Origin: an uncultured Oscillospiraceae bacterium
GTDB lineage: Bacteria > Bacillota > Clostridia > Oscillospirales > Oscillospiraceae
Length of the DNA stretch: 64,000 bases
NCBI GenBank assembly: GCA_947628185.1
Contig: CANQYW010000003.1
Span: 98,987 to 162,986 of the forward strand
Reading direction: 5' to 3'
Of this stretch, positions 50,316-59,353 are shown in pieces. The position numbers and the translations under genes were made by a program. Position 1 is the first letter of the stretch. Each line of letters opens with the position of its first letter. Under the pieces are notes generated by a model. That model searched no databases. It was given only the letters and a program-made list of their open reading frames with translations, and was not told where the DNA came from.

Positions 50316-51811
50316 TGATCGTCGCCCCCGAAAATAAGATCATATTTTTCCACGTCCATCATCACCGTGCCGTCCGCCTCAAAGCTTATGGCGTCGGCTG
50401 ATATGTCCGTGTAGACTACGCTCGTAGCCGCCTGCTCGCCGTCATTGACGAAGAGCTCCATGGAGTAGCGGTCCAGTATGATCCGGAACTTTATGTTGCC
50501 GTTCCGGGGCCGGACCAGGAAGTCCCGGACGTTTATGATGTCGTGGGGGAAACCGCAGCGGGTGCGGTCCACCCGGACGGTGTTGGCCTCCGGCTTGTAG
50601 CGGATGGAGGTGGAGTACTCGCCGTCGCTGGCGAGATTTATCTTAAAGGACCTGTACGCGCCGCTCTCAAGGGCCGGCCGGACAGTGACGGTCATATCGA
50701 GCACCCTGCCCCGCACGTTCCGAAGGGTCGTGGCGCCGGAGAGCATGACGTCCCTATAGAGCACCTGGAAACTTCTGTAGTTCTCCAGCTCCCGAACCGG
50801 GTTCTGGATGAGCCGCCCATCCCGGACGTGCAGCTCCCTGGGGAGGGTCATCTGGCCGAAGAACCGGGCGTCCCTGGGCTGGCAGTTGGAGGTCTCCCAG
50901 TTTTGCATCCAGGCCACCATTACGCGCCGGCCGTCCGGCGTCAGGAGCGTCTGGGGGGCGTAGAAGTCGAGGCCGTAGTCGATGGCCTGTACGTTCTCCC
51001 GGTCGAGGTGATGGTGCTCCCGGTCGTACTCCCCTATTAGGCACACGGTGCCGTTGCCCGCGTGAAACTCAAGGCCGATGGCCGTCATCTCCTGGGGGCT
51101 GGTTAAGAGCACATACTTTCCATCGAGAGGGAAGAAGTCCGGGCACTCCCACATCCTGCCGTACTGGTTGTGGCAGGAGGAGAGGACGCCCAGGAAGTTC
51201 CACTTAAAGCCGTCCTCGCTGTCGTAGAGGAGGATGGAGCCGGAGCCGTCCGCCGGGCGGTTCCCCACCACGAGGTAGTAGCGGCCGTCCTCGATCCAGA
51301 CCTTGGGGTCGCGGAAGTCAAACTCGCTGCCGCCCTCGGGGAGGTCCTTCCCCGAGAGGACTGGGTTCAGCTCATGTTTTTCAAAGTCGATGCCGTCGCC
51401 CACGGCGACGCACTGGGTCTGGTAGTCACGTATCTCGCCCGTCTCTTTGCGGACCATACGCACGCCGGTGTAGAGGATGAGCATCCGCCCGTCCGGCATC
51501 TCCACGGCGCTTCCTGAGAAACATCCGTCCTTGTCGTAGGGCATATCCGGCGCCAGCGCCACCGGAAGGCGCTCCCAGGTCACGAAGTCCCGGGTCTTGA
51601 CGTGTCCCCAATGCATGGGTCCCCACTTGGTGGAATAAGGGTGATATTGGAAAAAGAGGTGATACTCGCCCTTATAGACCGAGAAACCATTCGGGTCGTT
51701 TATCCATCCGATGCCGCCGGTGACATGGAAGTAGGGACGCGCCTCCTTAGGGATATGAGGTACGTATTTCGTCTCAAAATCGCGGGCTTTTTGCAGTTTC
51801 TCGCTGAGCAT
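50312..51811 (-). CDS. Cytosolic GH32 beta-fructosidase / sucrose-6-phosphate hydrolase type
   Basis: A 499-residue GH32 enzyme with no signal peptide, so it acts on imported fructo-oligosaccharides or sucrose. Catalytic motifs are GWINDPNG (nucleophile D39), DFRDPKVW and MWECPDFFPL (acid/base Glu). The C-terminal beta-sandwich is present (RTRCGFPHD, ILDRYSMELFVNDG). Because uptake here is by an ABC importer rather than a PTS, unphosphorylated substrate is more likely than sucrose 6-phosphate. ATG 51811 has GGAG 7 nt upstream. It is followed by overlapping fructokinase. Confidence 0.92.
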   Translation of the reverse strand: MLSEKLQKARDFETKYVPHIPKEARPYFHVTGGIGWINDPNGFSVYKGEYHLFFQYHPYSTKWGPMHWGHVKTRDFVTWERLPVALAPDMPYDKDGCFSGSAVEMPDGRMLILYTGVRMVRKETGEIRDYQTQCVAVGDGIDFEKHELNPVLSGKDLPEGGSEFDFRDPKVWIEDGRYYLVVGNRPADGSGSILLYDSEDGFKWNFLGVLSSCHNQYGRMWECPDFFPLDGKYVLLTSPQEMTAIGLEFHAGNGTVCLIGEYDREHHHLDRENVQAIDYGLDFYAPQTLLTPDGRRVMVAWMQNWETSNCQPRDARFFGQMTLPRELHVRDGRLIQNPVRELENYRSFQVLYRDVMLSGATTLRNVRGRVLDMTVTVRPALESGAYRSFKINLASDGEYSTSIRYKPEANTVRVDRTRCGFPHDIINVRDFLVRPRNGNIKFRIILDRYSMELFVNDGEQAATSVVYTDISADAISFEADGTVMMDVEKYDLIFGGDDQ

Positions 51812-51904
51812 ATACACACTCCGTAATATTCAAAGTTAAAAATTTATATTATGTAAGTTTTATTTTGATGCGATGTAAGGCAGGTTAATTTGTTGTTGCC
51901 CCGT

Positions 51905-51928
51905 CCGGGCCGCCCAAAGGCGGCCCGG
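51905..51928 (-). other. Stable stem-loop between the binding-protein and GH32 genes
   Basis: A perfect 10-bp stem CCGGGCCGCC / GGCGGCCCGG with a CAAA-class tetraloop lies about 70 nt after the solute-binding protein stop, with no T-run. Such hairpins after binding-protein genes often stabilise the upstream mRNA so that the binding protein is made in excess. The rest of 51818-51999 shows no gene. Confidence 0.65.
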
Positions 51929-51999
51929 AACGGCGGAGGAAAGAAAGATGAAAAGTGATTCGGAAGATTCTGTTTTAGACTTGTGCGAAACTTGTGCTC

Positions 52000-53685
52000 T
52001 TAGCGGGCCTCGGCGTAACGGTCATAGGCCGCCTGATAGACCTCCAGGAGCTTGTTGCCGCCGCAGGTATCCATGATGTGGCTGACATAGGAGTTCCAGG
52101 CGTCATCAGTGATGCCGCCGTCGCGGAGCCACAGGCCCTCCTGCTCGGAGACAGCGCTCTCGAAGTCGCCCTTGTAGAGGTCGATGGTGTCGAGCTCATC
52201 CTTGGTGTAGACGCAGTCAACGGGATAGGTGGTGGTGGAGGTGACATAGGGCATCCAGAAGTTGTAGAGGTCATCAAGACGCTCAATGGCGCGGTCCTCC
52301 ATGTAGAAGGTGTCGTTGTAGTAGTTGGAGAGTATGAGCTTCGGACCCGCGACTTCGTAGGTCATCTTGAGCTCGCCGGCGCCCTTGTTGAAACGCTCCT
52401 GGGACTCGGCCTCGGTGATGGAGATCCACTTGCCGTTCTCATCCTGCTCGTTGAAGTATACGCCGATGGGGCCATACTGGAGCTGCATGACGGCCTCGCC
52501 AGTGTACCACTGGTCGAAGAACTTCAGGAGGTTGATGGGGCTCTTGCAGGCGGAGGTCACGGAGAGCTGGCCGGCATTGGTGGCGCCGCCGGTACGGACG
52601 GTGACGTTGTGGGTGCCCTCATACGCGGTGCCCACGGGGCCGTCGAGGACGGGCAGGAAGACGTAGTCATCGGAATAAGAGCCCATGAGCTCCTCGATGT
52701 ACCACCAGGTGGAGACGCCGACCCAGCCCTGCTGGGTCTTGGACATGAGCTGGGTGTCGGACTGGGAGAACATCTCGATGTCCATCAGGCCCTCGGCATA
52801 CCAATCATGGAAATAGGAGATGGCGTCGCGGTACTTCTGATCCGCGCAGACAAAGCTGACTTTGCCGTCGTCGCCAAGGACCAGGTCATTGATGACGTCG
52901 TTGGGCCAGTTGGTGAAACCGAAACCGGCGTAGAAGATGTTCTGGCCCCAGCACCACTGGTCGAAACCGGTGGACATGGGGATGGTGGAGCCGGCGGCGG
53001 CGCCATAGTACTTGTGGGCCATGTCGTTGTCCTTGAACGCCTTGAGGACGTCATGGAGCTCGGTGAGGTTGGTGGGGACTGCGAGGCCCAGGTCGTCGAG
53101 CCAGGCCTTGTTGATCATAGCGAACTGGGGGATGGTGTAGATGGAGTAGTCCTCAGCTACGCCGATACCGGCGGTACCCATCTGCTCACCGGCGGGGAGG
53201 CCGTAGATCTTGCCGTCGGACATGGTGATGGCGGCCCTGATGTCGGGATGGTCATTGAGGATCTTGGTGAGGTTGGGCATGTACTCCTCAGTTATGTAGG
53301 GGGTGAGGTCGATGAAGGAATTGTCCTCGCCGTAACGGGTGAGGTCGTAGTTGCTGAAACCAACTCCCATGAAGGCGTCGGGCATGTCGTCGCCGCCGCC
53401 GCTGATGGCGATGTTGACCTTCTCGCCAAGGGACTCGCTCATGGTATCCCACTCGATGGTGATACCGGTGTCCTCCATCATCTTGTTGAGGACCTCGTTG
53501 TCAACATAGCCGGGGGACATGGCGGACTGAGCGCCCATGACAGTGAAGTTAGTCTGATCGGTGTTGGTGTTGAGCTCGCCGTCATTTGCGCCGTCGTCGC
53601 CGCCGCCGCAGGCAGCCAGGACCGCGGTGAGCATGACGAACGCCAGGGTCAGGGCGAGCGCCTTTTTGAACCAGTGGTTTTTCAT
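52000..53685 (-). CDS. Extracellular sugar-binding lipoprotein of an ABC importer
   Basis: A 561-residue family-1 extracellular solute-binding protein of the LplA/large-oligosaccharide type. The signal peptide ends in VLAACGGG. The body begins with NFTVMGAQSAMSPGY and has the two-lobe pattern expected of oligosaccharide binders, rich in Trp/Tyr late in the sequence. With the two permeases upstream it should import fructo-oligosaccharides or fructans. AAAGGAG precedes ATG. It is separated from downstream genes by a stable hairpin. Confidence 0.9.
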   Translation of the reverse strand: MKNHWFKKALALTLAFVMLTAVLAACGGGDDGANDGELNTNTDQTNFTVMGAQSAMSPGYVDNEVLNKMMEDTGITIEWDTMSESLGEKVNIAISGGGDDMPDAFMGVGFSNYDLTRYGEDNSFIDLTPYITEEYMPNLTKILNDHPDIRAAITMSDGKIYGLPAGEQMGTAGIGVAEDYSIYTIPQFAMINKAWLDDLGLAVPTNLTELHDVLKAFKDNDMAHKYYGAAAGSTIPMSTGFDQWCWGQNIFYAGFGFTNWPNDVINDLVLGDDGKVSFVCADQKYRDAISYFHDWYAEGLMDIEMFSQSDTQLMSKTQQGWVGVSTWWYIEELMGSYSDDYVFLPVLDGPVGTAYEGTHNVTVRTGGATNAGQLSVTSACKSPINLLKFFDQWYTGEAVMQLQYGPIGVYFNEQDENGKWISITEAESQERFNKGAGELKMTYEVAGPKLILSNYYNDTFYMEDRAIERLDDLYNFWMPYVTSTTTYPVDCVYTKDELDTIDLYKGDFESAVSEQEGLWLRDGGITDDAWNSYVSHIMDTCGGNKLLEVYQAAYDRYAEAR

Positions 53686-53772
53686 TTTATTACTCCTTTT
53701 AGAATTTTATTGTCCCGCAGCCCGGGGGCCGCGAATCCAACGTGATAGCTCCAGCTGTGTCAGGGACTCAGA

Positions 53773-54669
53773 TCAGCCCTTGACGGCGCCGGCCATGAAA
53801 CCCTTCTCGAAGTACTTCTGAACGAAGGGGTAGATGATGAGCATGGGGGCCGCGGCAACGACTATGGAGGAGAACTTGATCATCTCAGTGACCTTGTTGA
53901 GCTCGGCGTAGCCGCCGCCGACCATGGCGCTCTGGGAGGCGCTTATGGAGCTCTTGATGAGGATGTTGCGGAGGACCAGGGGCAGGGGGGCCTGGTTGGC
54001 GGTCAAATAAATGAGGGCCGTGAACCAGTCGTTCCAGTAGGCCACCATGGAGAAGACCACCATAACGGCCATGATGGGCATTGAGAGGGGGATGACTATC
54101 TTCAGGAAGGTCCTAAGTTTCGAGCACCCGTCTATCTCACTTGCCTCAATCAGCTCGTGGGGTATGGAGTTCTGGAAGTAGTTGCGGACGATTATCATGT
54201 TGCCCACCGCCACGCCGCCGGGGAGGAACAGGGCCCACATGTTGTGGAGGAGCCCGGTTTCCTTGACAACGAGGTATGTGGGGACGAGGCCGCCGCCGAA
54301 GTACATGGTGATGAGGAAGAAGTAGCTGAAGAACTTGCGTCCCGGCATATCCTTCTGGGCCATGGGGTAGGCGGTGATGTAGAGGAGAATGACGGAGAAG
54401 ATGGTACCGATGACGGTGTACTTGATGGAGTTCACGTAGCCTCTGGGGATGTTCTCATCCGCGAAGACCGCCTTGTAGCCGTCGAAGGAGAACTGGCTGG
54501 GGAAGAGGAAGGTCTTGCCGGCGTACACGTCGTAGGGGTTGGAGAAGGACGCCACCAGCACGTAGTAGAGCGGGTAGGCGACGATCACGACGCAGATGGC
54601 GGTGATGGCTACGAGGATGATATCCGAGGTCCGGTCGGAAAGGCCGTTGCTTTTCTTTTTTTCGTTCAT
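53773..54669 (-). CDS. ABC sugar permease, MalG/LplC-like
   Basis: A 298-residue permease with six predicted membrane helices. The EAA loop reads HELIEASEIDGCSKLRTFLKIVIPLS, the contact for the ATPase. It pairs with the MalF-like permease 12 bp upstream. AAGGAGG precedes ATG 54669. No ATP-binding subunit is encoded here, so a shared MsmX/MsiK-like ATPase elsewhere in the genome is expected. Confidence 0.92.
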   Translation of the reverse strand: MNEKKKSNGLSDRTSDIILVAITAICVVIVAYPLYYVLVASFSNPYDVYAGKTFLFPSQFSFDGYKAVFADENIPRGYVNSIKYTVIGTIFSVILLYITAYPMAQKDMPGRKFFSYFFLITMYFGGGLVPTYLVVKETGLLHNMWALFLPGGVAVGNMIIVRNYFQNSIPHELIEASEIDGCSKLRTFLKIVIPLSMPIMAVMVVFSMVAYWNDWFTALIYLTANQAPLPLVLRNILIKSSISASQSAMVGGGYAELNKVTEMIKFSSIVVAAAPMLIIYPFVQKYFEKGFMAGAVKG

Positions 54670-54681
54670 GTCGGCGCCTCC

Positions 54682-55686
54682 TTACACAAAGTCGACTTCC
54701 GAGGTCTTGGAAGCTATCTTATTGACTATGAACAGCAGCACCAGGTTGATGGCCGTGTTGAAGAGGCCGACAGCGGTGGAGTAGCTGTAGTTGGCTCGCT
54801 CAATACCTTGCTGGTACACATAGACGGCTATGACGTCCGAAGTGGCCTTGTTGAGGTCCGTCTGCAAAAGCCAGACCTTCTCGAAGCCAACGTTCATAAG
54901 TCCGCCGGCGCTCATGATGAGGTTGAGTATCGCCATGGGAAGGAGAGCGGGGATGTCGATGTGGAGGATGCGCTTGAAGACGGAGGCTCCGTCCACCTTC
55001 GCCGCCTCATAGAGGCTGGTGTCCACATTGGCCAGGGTCGCTAAGTAGATGATGCAGCCCCATCCGGCATCCTGCCAGACACCCGAGGCCACGTAGATGG
55101 TGCGGAAGTACTCGCTGTAGATGAAGAAGTCGATCTTCGTCCCGAAGAGCAGGTTGATAAGTCCGCCGGAGGGGCTCAGGAAGATCTTCAACATACCGCA
55201 GACCACCATGATGGAGATGAAGTGCGGGGCGTAGAGGACCGTCTGGACCACTCTCTTGTACCTGGGGAAACGCAGCTGGTTGATGATGAGGGAGAGAATG
55301 ATGGGCACGGGGAACCCCCAGAGGAGACTGTAGAGGGAGATGAGCACCGTGTTCTTCATCATCCTGGCGAAGGTGGGCGCGGCGAAGAACCGCTTGAACC
55401 AGTCAAATCCCACCCACTTGCTGCCGAAGAATCCGCGGTTCGCCGAATAGTCACGGAAAGCTATCTGGATGCCGTACATCGGTATGTACTTGTAGACGAA
55501 TGTCAGTACTACGGGGATGAGCAGCAGGAGATAGAGCTCCCAGCAGCGGGCGAGCCGGCGTTTCAGCGGTAACTGCTGCTTGGCCGGGGTCGGCGCCGGC
55601 GTTTTGTCGTTAGCCGGCTTTTTTGTTTTTACAGCTGTCATTTTTTCGTTCCTTTCCTCATTATTTTGGCGCGGGGTCTTGATCAT
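54682..55686 (-). CDS. ABC sugar permease, MalF/LplB-like
   Basis: A 334-residue permease with six predicted membrane helices after a basic, Lys/Pro-rich N-terminal tail. Its EAA loop is SLYEAAKVDGASVFKRILHIDIPAL. It is the first gene of the long minus-strand fructan operon. ATG 55686 follows a near-perfect AGGAGGTGAA; an internal ATG at 55641 with AAAGGAAC upstream is an alternative. LacI operators flank its promoter. Confidence 0.91.
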   Translation of the reverse strand: MIKTPRQNNEERNEKMTAVKTKKPANDKTPAPTPAKQQLPLKRRLARCWELYLLLLIPVVLTFVYKYIPMYGIQIAFRDYSANRGFFGSKWVGFDWFKRFFAAPTFARMMKNTVLISLYSLLWGFPVPIILSLIINQLRFPRYKRVVQTVLYAPHFISIMVVCGMLKIFLSPSGGLINLLFGTKIDFFIYSEYFRTIYVASGVWQDAGWGCIIYLATLANVDTSLYEAAKVDGASVFKRILHIDIPALLPMAILNLIMSAGGLMNVGFEKVWLLQTDLNKATSDVIAVYVYQQGIERANYSYSTAVGLFNTAINLVLLFIVNKIASKTSEVDFV

Positions 55687-55831
55687 TTCACCTCCTGTGG
55701 TCTTTGTTTACCCTCGGAAAAATTTGCGAAAGACGTGAAAATGCGTGAACGCGAATGAATTCCGTAACCAGACCCGGCGTTGTCTCTCTGCCCGCGCCGG
55801 GAGAAGTCCTCGGATATCCGGGGGTAATTTC

Positions 55832-55907
55832 ATGTAACGTTATGGTACATTTTAACAGGGTATTCTTGGGGTCAAACTGTCAAAACGCCTTATACGAAAC
55901 GTTACAT
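55832..55907 (-). promoter_or_regulatory. Fructan operon promoter with paired LacI-type operators
   Basis: On the minus strand TTTGAC (55876-55871), a 16-bp spacer and TAAAAT (55854-55849) form the promoter. Two near-identical sites flank it: ATGTAACGTTATGG around 55832-55845 downstream and ATGTAACGTTTCG (minus) around 55895-55907 upstream. Their AACGTT cores are centred 62 bp apart, about six helical turns, which would suit looping by a LacI-family tetramer. The remainder of 55687-55831 shows no gene. Confidence 0.75.
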
Positions 55908-56025
55908 ATTGCATGCACATATAATAACTCCACACCGGGCCCGATGTCAATATCTTTTTTTCGTTTCTACCAAACGCACAAAACTGTAGCTCGGTTTTTG
56001 GTTAAAGCGTAGAAATCATTCTCGT

Positions 56026-56079
56026 TTCATGAATATTCGTGAATTTACATCTTTACAATCGGTGAAATAATAGTATAAT
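56026..56079 (+). promoter_or_regulatory. Promoter of the LacI operon with an adjacent palindrome
   Basis: TTTACA (56052-56057), a 16-bp spacer and a perfect TATAAT (56074-56079) lie about 42 bp before the LacI start. An 18-bp near-palindrome TTCATGAATATTCGTGAA (56026-56043) lies just upstream of the -35 box. It does not contain AACGTT, so a second regulator or a different site type is possible. Confidence 0.65.
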
Positions 56080-56120
56080 GTTTCATGTAGACTAAAATTG
56101 GGCAGGTAAGGTGATTTAAC

Positions 56121-57113
56121 GTGAAAAAACCATCAAACACTGTTACAATGAAGGACGTGGCCCAGGCTGCCGGCGTGTCGCTGGGGACCGTCTCAAAGGT
56201 CATGAACGGCATCCCGGTGGGCGAGAAGTACCGGGTGAAGGTGGAGGCCGCCGCCAAGGAGCTCAACTACCAGATAAACCAGTACGCCCGGGGTCTAAAG
56301 ACGAATCAGACCTTCGCCGTGGCGCTGATACTGCCGGGCATAAACCACCCCTTCTTCTCCGAGATAGCCCAGCACGTCTGTCAGGCCCTGACGCGGCGGG
56401 GTTACAGGATGCTCCTCTATCTCACGGGCTCCAGCCCGGAGGTGGAGCAGTCCTGCGTACAGATGGTGCGCCAGAACATGGTGGACGGCATAATCGGCCT
56501 GACGTACAACCGGGACCTGCAGCTCACTGACGACATGCCCTTTGTGAGCATCGACAGGCACTTTAGCTCCGGGGTGCCCTGCGTCTCCTCTGATAACTAC
56601 GGCGGCGGGAGGCTCGCGGCGGAGAAACTCTTAGAGCTCGGCTGCAGGAAGGTGGCCTACTTCAGGAACGGCACCACCCAGCCCGGCGAGGCCGACAAGC
56701 GGGGCGTGGGCTTTGAGCAGGAGTGCCGCTCCAGGGACGCGGACTTCGAGGTCATATGGCTCAACGACGAGGAGTACCCCATGGAGGAGTTCCGCAACAT
56801 TATAATAGATAGAGTGAACCGGGGAACATTCGACTTCGACGGCATATTCTGCTCCACCGACCGCCTGGCGGTGTTTGTTAAGAGGGTGCTCACGGAGCTG
56901 GGGATCCGGGTCCCCGAGGACGTGCAGATCATCGGCTTTGACGGCACCCGGCGTTTTGGCGAGGACGCCTACGTCTGCTCCACCATCGTCCAGCCCGTGG
57001 CCACCATGGCGGAGACGTGCGTGGATCTCCTATTTAGTAAGGATCTCTCCAGGACCCCCGCGCTGGTGTGCCTGCCTGTTGAGTACGCCTACGGCGGGAC
57101 GACGAAGGAATGA
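56121..57113 (+). CDS. LacI-family regulator of fructan utilisation
   Basis: A 330-residue LacI/GalR repressor. The HTH and hinge are at about 8-62 (VTMKDVAQAAGVSLGTVSKVMNG). The sugar-binding core spans about 65-330 (FAVALILPGINHPFF, FDGIFCSTDRLAVFV, PEDVQIIGFDGTR). It is divergent from the ABC importer operon, and AACGTT-centred palindromes in between are the expected operators. The start is GTG with AAGGTGA upstream. It is the first gene of a plus-strand group ending in a GH32-like lipoprotein. The inducer is probably sucrose, fructose or a short fructan. Confidence 0.92.
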   Translation: MKKPSNTVTMKDVAQAAGVSLGTVSKVMNGIPVGEKYRVKVEAAAKELNYQINQYARGLKTNQTFAVALILPGINHPFFSEIAQHVCQALTRRGYRMLLYLTGSSPEVEQSCVQMVRQNMVDGIIGLTYNRDLQLTDDMPFVSIDRHFSSGVPCVSSDNYGGGRLAAEKLLELGCRKVAYFRNGTTQPGEADKRGVGFEQECRSRDADFEVIWLNDEEYPMEEFRNIIIDRVNRGTFDFDGIFCSTDRLAVFVKRVLTELGIRVPEDVQIIGFDGTRRFGEDAYVCSTIVQPVATMAETCVDLLFSKDLSRTPALVCLPVEYAYGGTTKE

Positions 57114-57122
57114 GGCGCGTAA

Positions 57123-57854
57123 ATGGCGAGTGAATATTTAAAATGGAAGTATAGGGACGTGAAGCCCGACGAGCCCATCGTCCTCACGAAGGCGCAGAAA
57201 CGCCGGAACTGGTGGGACTACCACAAGTGGCACGTGGTGCTGGGGATACTCCTCGGCGCCATACTGCTGGACATCCTGCTCTCGGCCTTCGGCGTGGGCC
57301 GGACGGACCCCGACTACGTCTGCGCCTATGTGGCCTCCACTCCCCTGCCCGGGGACTCCGCCGCCGCGCTGGAGGAGGCCCTATCCGCCCTCGGCGAGGA
57401 TCTAAACGGGGACGGCAAGGTGGTATTCCACATCGAGCAGTTCGTCTCCGGCAACACCCAGGACGAGAGCGGCGCCACCTACACCTACGCCTCCACCATG
57501 CGCCTCATGGCGGACCTGGAGGGACGCACCAGCTACTTCTTCATCCTTGACGACCCCGAGACCTTCCAGGCAAATTACGCGGTCCTGCGCAAGCTGGACG
57601 GCTCCCTCCCCATTGACGGCGACAAGGACTACGAGTCCATGGTCCTTCCCTGGGACGCCTGCCCGGCGCTCAAAAACCTCGACCTCGGCGATTACTCCGA
57701 GGAGGTCTTGGGCGAGACCATCACCGGCAGCACCGGCGAGTTCATGGAGAAGTTCTACATCGCCCGCCGGGGATTTTGGAATGACGACGCTCCCAAGAAC
57801 GCCGCCGGGTGCGACGCGCTCTGGGATATCATAACCGAGGGGGCAGAGAAATGA
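57123..57854 (+). CDS. Single-pass membrane protein, unknown function
   Basis: A 243-residue protein. A basic cytosolic N-terminus of about 35 residues (TKAQKRRNWWDYHKWH) precedes one membrane helix (about 37-57) and an extracytoplasmic domain of about 180 residues with acidic, Asp/Gly-rich segments. No known fold or motif was recognised. It starts 9 bp after the LacI gene, and the next gene overlaps its stop (ATGA). Context implies co-expression with the fructan system and possibly with the adjacent lipoprotein and DUF624 protein. Confidence 0.75.
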   Translation: MASEYLKWKYRDVKPDEPIVLTKAQKRRNWWDYHKWHVVLGILLGAILLDILLSAFGVGRTDPDYVCAYVASTPLPGDSAAALEEALSALGEDLNGDGKVVFHIEQFVSGNTQDESGATYTYASTMRLMADLEGRTSYFFILDDPETFQANYAVLRKLDGSLPIDGDKDYESMVLPWDACPALKNLDLGDYSEEVLGETITGSTGEFMEKFYIARRGFWNDDAPKNAAGCDALWDIITEGAEK

Positions 57855-58468
57855 GAAGACGTTATTTTAAATTCATAATATTAATGTGTATGTGCCTCGC
57901 GCTGGCGTCCTCCCTCGCCTCCTGCGCCGTCTACCCCACGAAGGCCGACGACGGGGCGGAGTGGGACAAGAGCTGGGAGATGATGGGCCAGGTCATGGGC
58001 ATCGAGACCCCCGGGGACGGCCTTGAGCTATTGGAGAACGACTCCGTCCTCACCGGCCAGGACACCTACTACGCCACCTGGGCCGTGGGCGAGCCCACCA
58101 CATTCGTGAATGACGAGGGCAAGGACACCGACCTCTACGCGGCCCAGCTCTACCTCATAGTCTTCGGCTGCAAGGACGAGGAGTCCGCCGCGGCGGCGGT
58201 CAAGGAGTGGACCGAGACGGAGGAGGCCACCTACAGCGTCCTCCAGCACTACGGCGAGGTCTGCAACGGCCAGGAGTATGACTTCCTCGTCTACGACGTG
58301 GCCTCCGAGACGAACCCCTTCCACCGCGGGGCCACGGCCTTCACCACCTATGGCGAGTACGCCATCTCGGCGGAGGTCACCTGCCTTGAGGACTTTGAGG
58401 GCGACCCCGCGGCGATGCTCAAGAACTTCCTGGAGGGCTGCCACTACAGCTCCGAACTTATGAAGTGA
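57851..58468 (+). CDS. Small lipoprotein, unknown function
   Basis: A 205-residue predicted lipoprotein with a signal peptide and the lipobox SLASCAV. The mature part is acidic, with no recognised motif, and includes a repeated alpha/beta-like segment (YAAQLYLIVFGCKDEESA). The track start at 57809 is too early; ATG 57851 overlaps the previous stop and begins the signal peptide. It probably works at the membrane surface with the adjacent single-pass and DUF624 proteins. Confidence 0.75.
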   Translation: MRRRYFKFIILMCMCLALASSLASCAVYPTKADDGAEWDKSWEMMGQVMGIETPGDGLELLENDSVLTGQDTYYATWAVGEPTTFVNDEGKDTDLYAAQLYLIVFGCKDEESAAAAVKEWTETEEATYSVLQHYGEVCNGQEYDFLVYDVASETNPFHRGATAFTTYGEYAISAEVTCLEDFEGDPAAMLKNFLEGCHYSSELMK

Positions 58469-58478
58469 GGTAAACGCG

Positions 58479-59303
58479 ATGGCACTCTTTTTCCATGACG
58501 ACGCCAACTTTCAGGTGCGGCAGACGGGTTTCGCCCGGTACCGGCAGCTCCTCTCCTTTTACGGTTTCCACTGGCTGAGGGTGAACCTCATCACCACCGC
58601 GGGGGCCCTGCCGCTGGCGGCGGGGATACTGGTCTCGGTGCTCTACTCAAGCTCCCTCATGCTCATCCCCCTCTCCATTATCGGGGGGATCATCTTCGGG
58701 CCGTTCCTGGCGGGGCTCTTTGACGCCATAATGCGGGGCCTCCGGGACGCCCCGGGCAACTGGTTCCAGAACTACAAGAAGAGCTGGCGGCAGAACTGGC
58801 GCGGGAGTCTCCTCCCCGGGGCGATAACCGGTTTCTTCACCGGGATATTCACCTTCATGTTCTACGTCATGTGGTCCGGCGAAACGGCCCCCGGCGCGGG
58901 GACGATAATCATCTTCCTCGTGGCGGTGGCGCTATTTCTCATGGTGAGTATGCTCTACTGGCCGCAGCTGGTGCTCTTTGAGCAGAAGAACTCCATCCGC
59001 CTCAAGAACGCAGTCCTCTTCATGATAAAGCACTCCTGGAAGGTCCTGGGCATGACTGTCCTTCAGATGGCGTATCTGGCGTTTTACGTCCTGCTGGCGC
59101 CCCTGACGCTCATCCTGGTGCCGTTCCTGGGCCTCTGGTTCATGATCTTCCTCACCCAGTATAAGCTCTACGCCTACACCAACGCCGACTACCGCATAGA
59201 GGAGCAGTTCATCCCCATAGAGGGCGACCCCTGGGCCCCCGACCCCATGATGGAGCGGGCCTACGGCCCCGGCAAGACCGAGGACGACGAGGAAGAAGAA
59301 TAA
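58479..59303 (+). CDS. DUF624 (YesL-like) membrane protein
   Basis: A 274-residue polytopic membrane protein with about five or six helices. The N-terminal half follows the DUF624 pattern (FYGFHWLRVNLITTAGALPLA, then a GPFLAGLFDAIMRGLRD stretch). The C-terminus is acidic (EDDEEEE). YesL-type proteins are found in sugar-importer clusters of Firmicutes, such as the B. subtilis yes rhamnogalacturonan locus, but have no defined activity. Its presence in a fructan locus fits that association. Confidence 0.85.
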   Translation: MALFFHDDANFQVRQTGFARYRQLLSFYGFHWLRVNLITTAGALPLAAGILVSVLYSSSLMLIPLSIIGGIIFGPFLAGLFDAIMRGLRDAPGNWFQNYKKSWRQNWRGSLLPGAITGFFTGIFTFMFYVMWSGETAPGAGTIIIFLVAVALFLMVSMLYWPQLVLFEQKNSIRLKNAVLFMIKHSWKVLGMTVLQMAYLAFYVLLAPLTLILVPFLGLWFMIFLTQYKLYAYTNADYRIEEQFIPIEGDPWAPDPMMERAYGPGKTEDDEEEE

Positions 59304-59353
59304 CGTATCCCCAAAACATATAAATATATAAATAAATTTTAGGAGATGTGTCT

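Noticed and set aside
51994-53745. 583-residue plus-strand ORF
   Set aside because: Antisense shadow of the solute-binding lipoprotein, which has a clear signal peptide and ribosome binding site.
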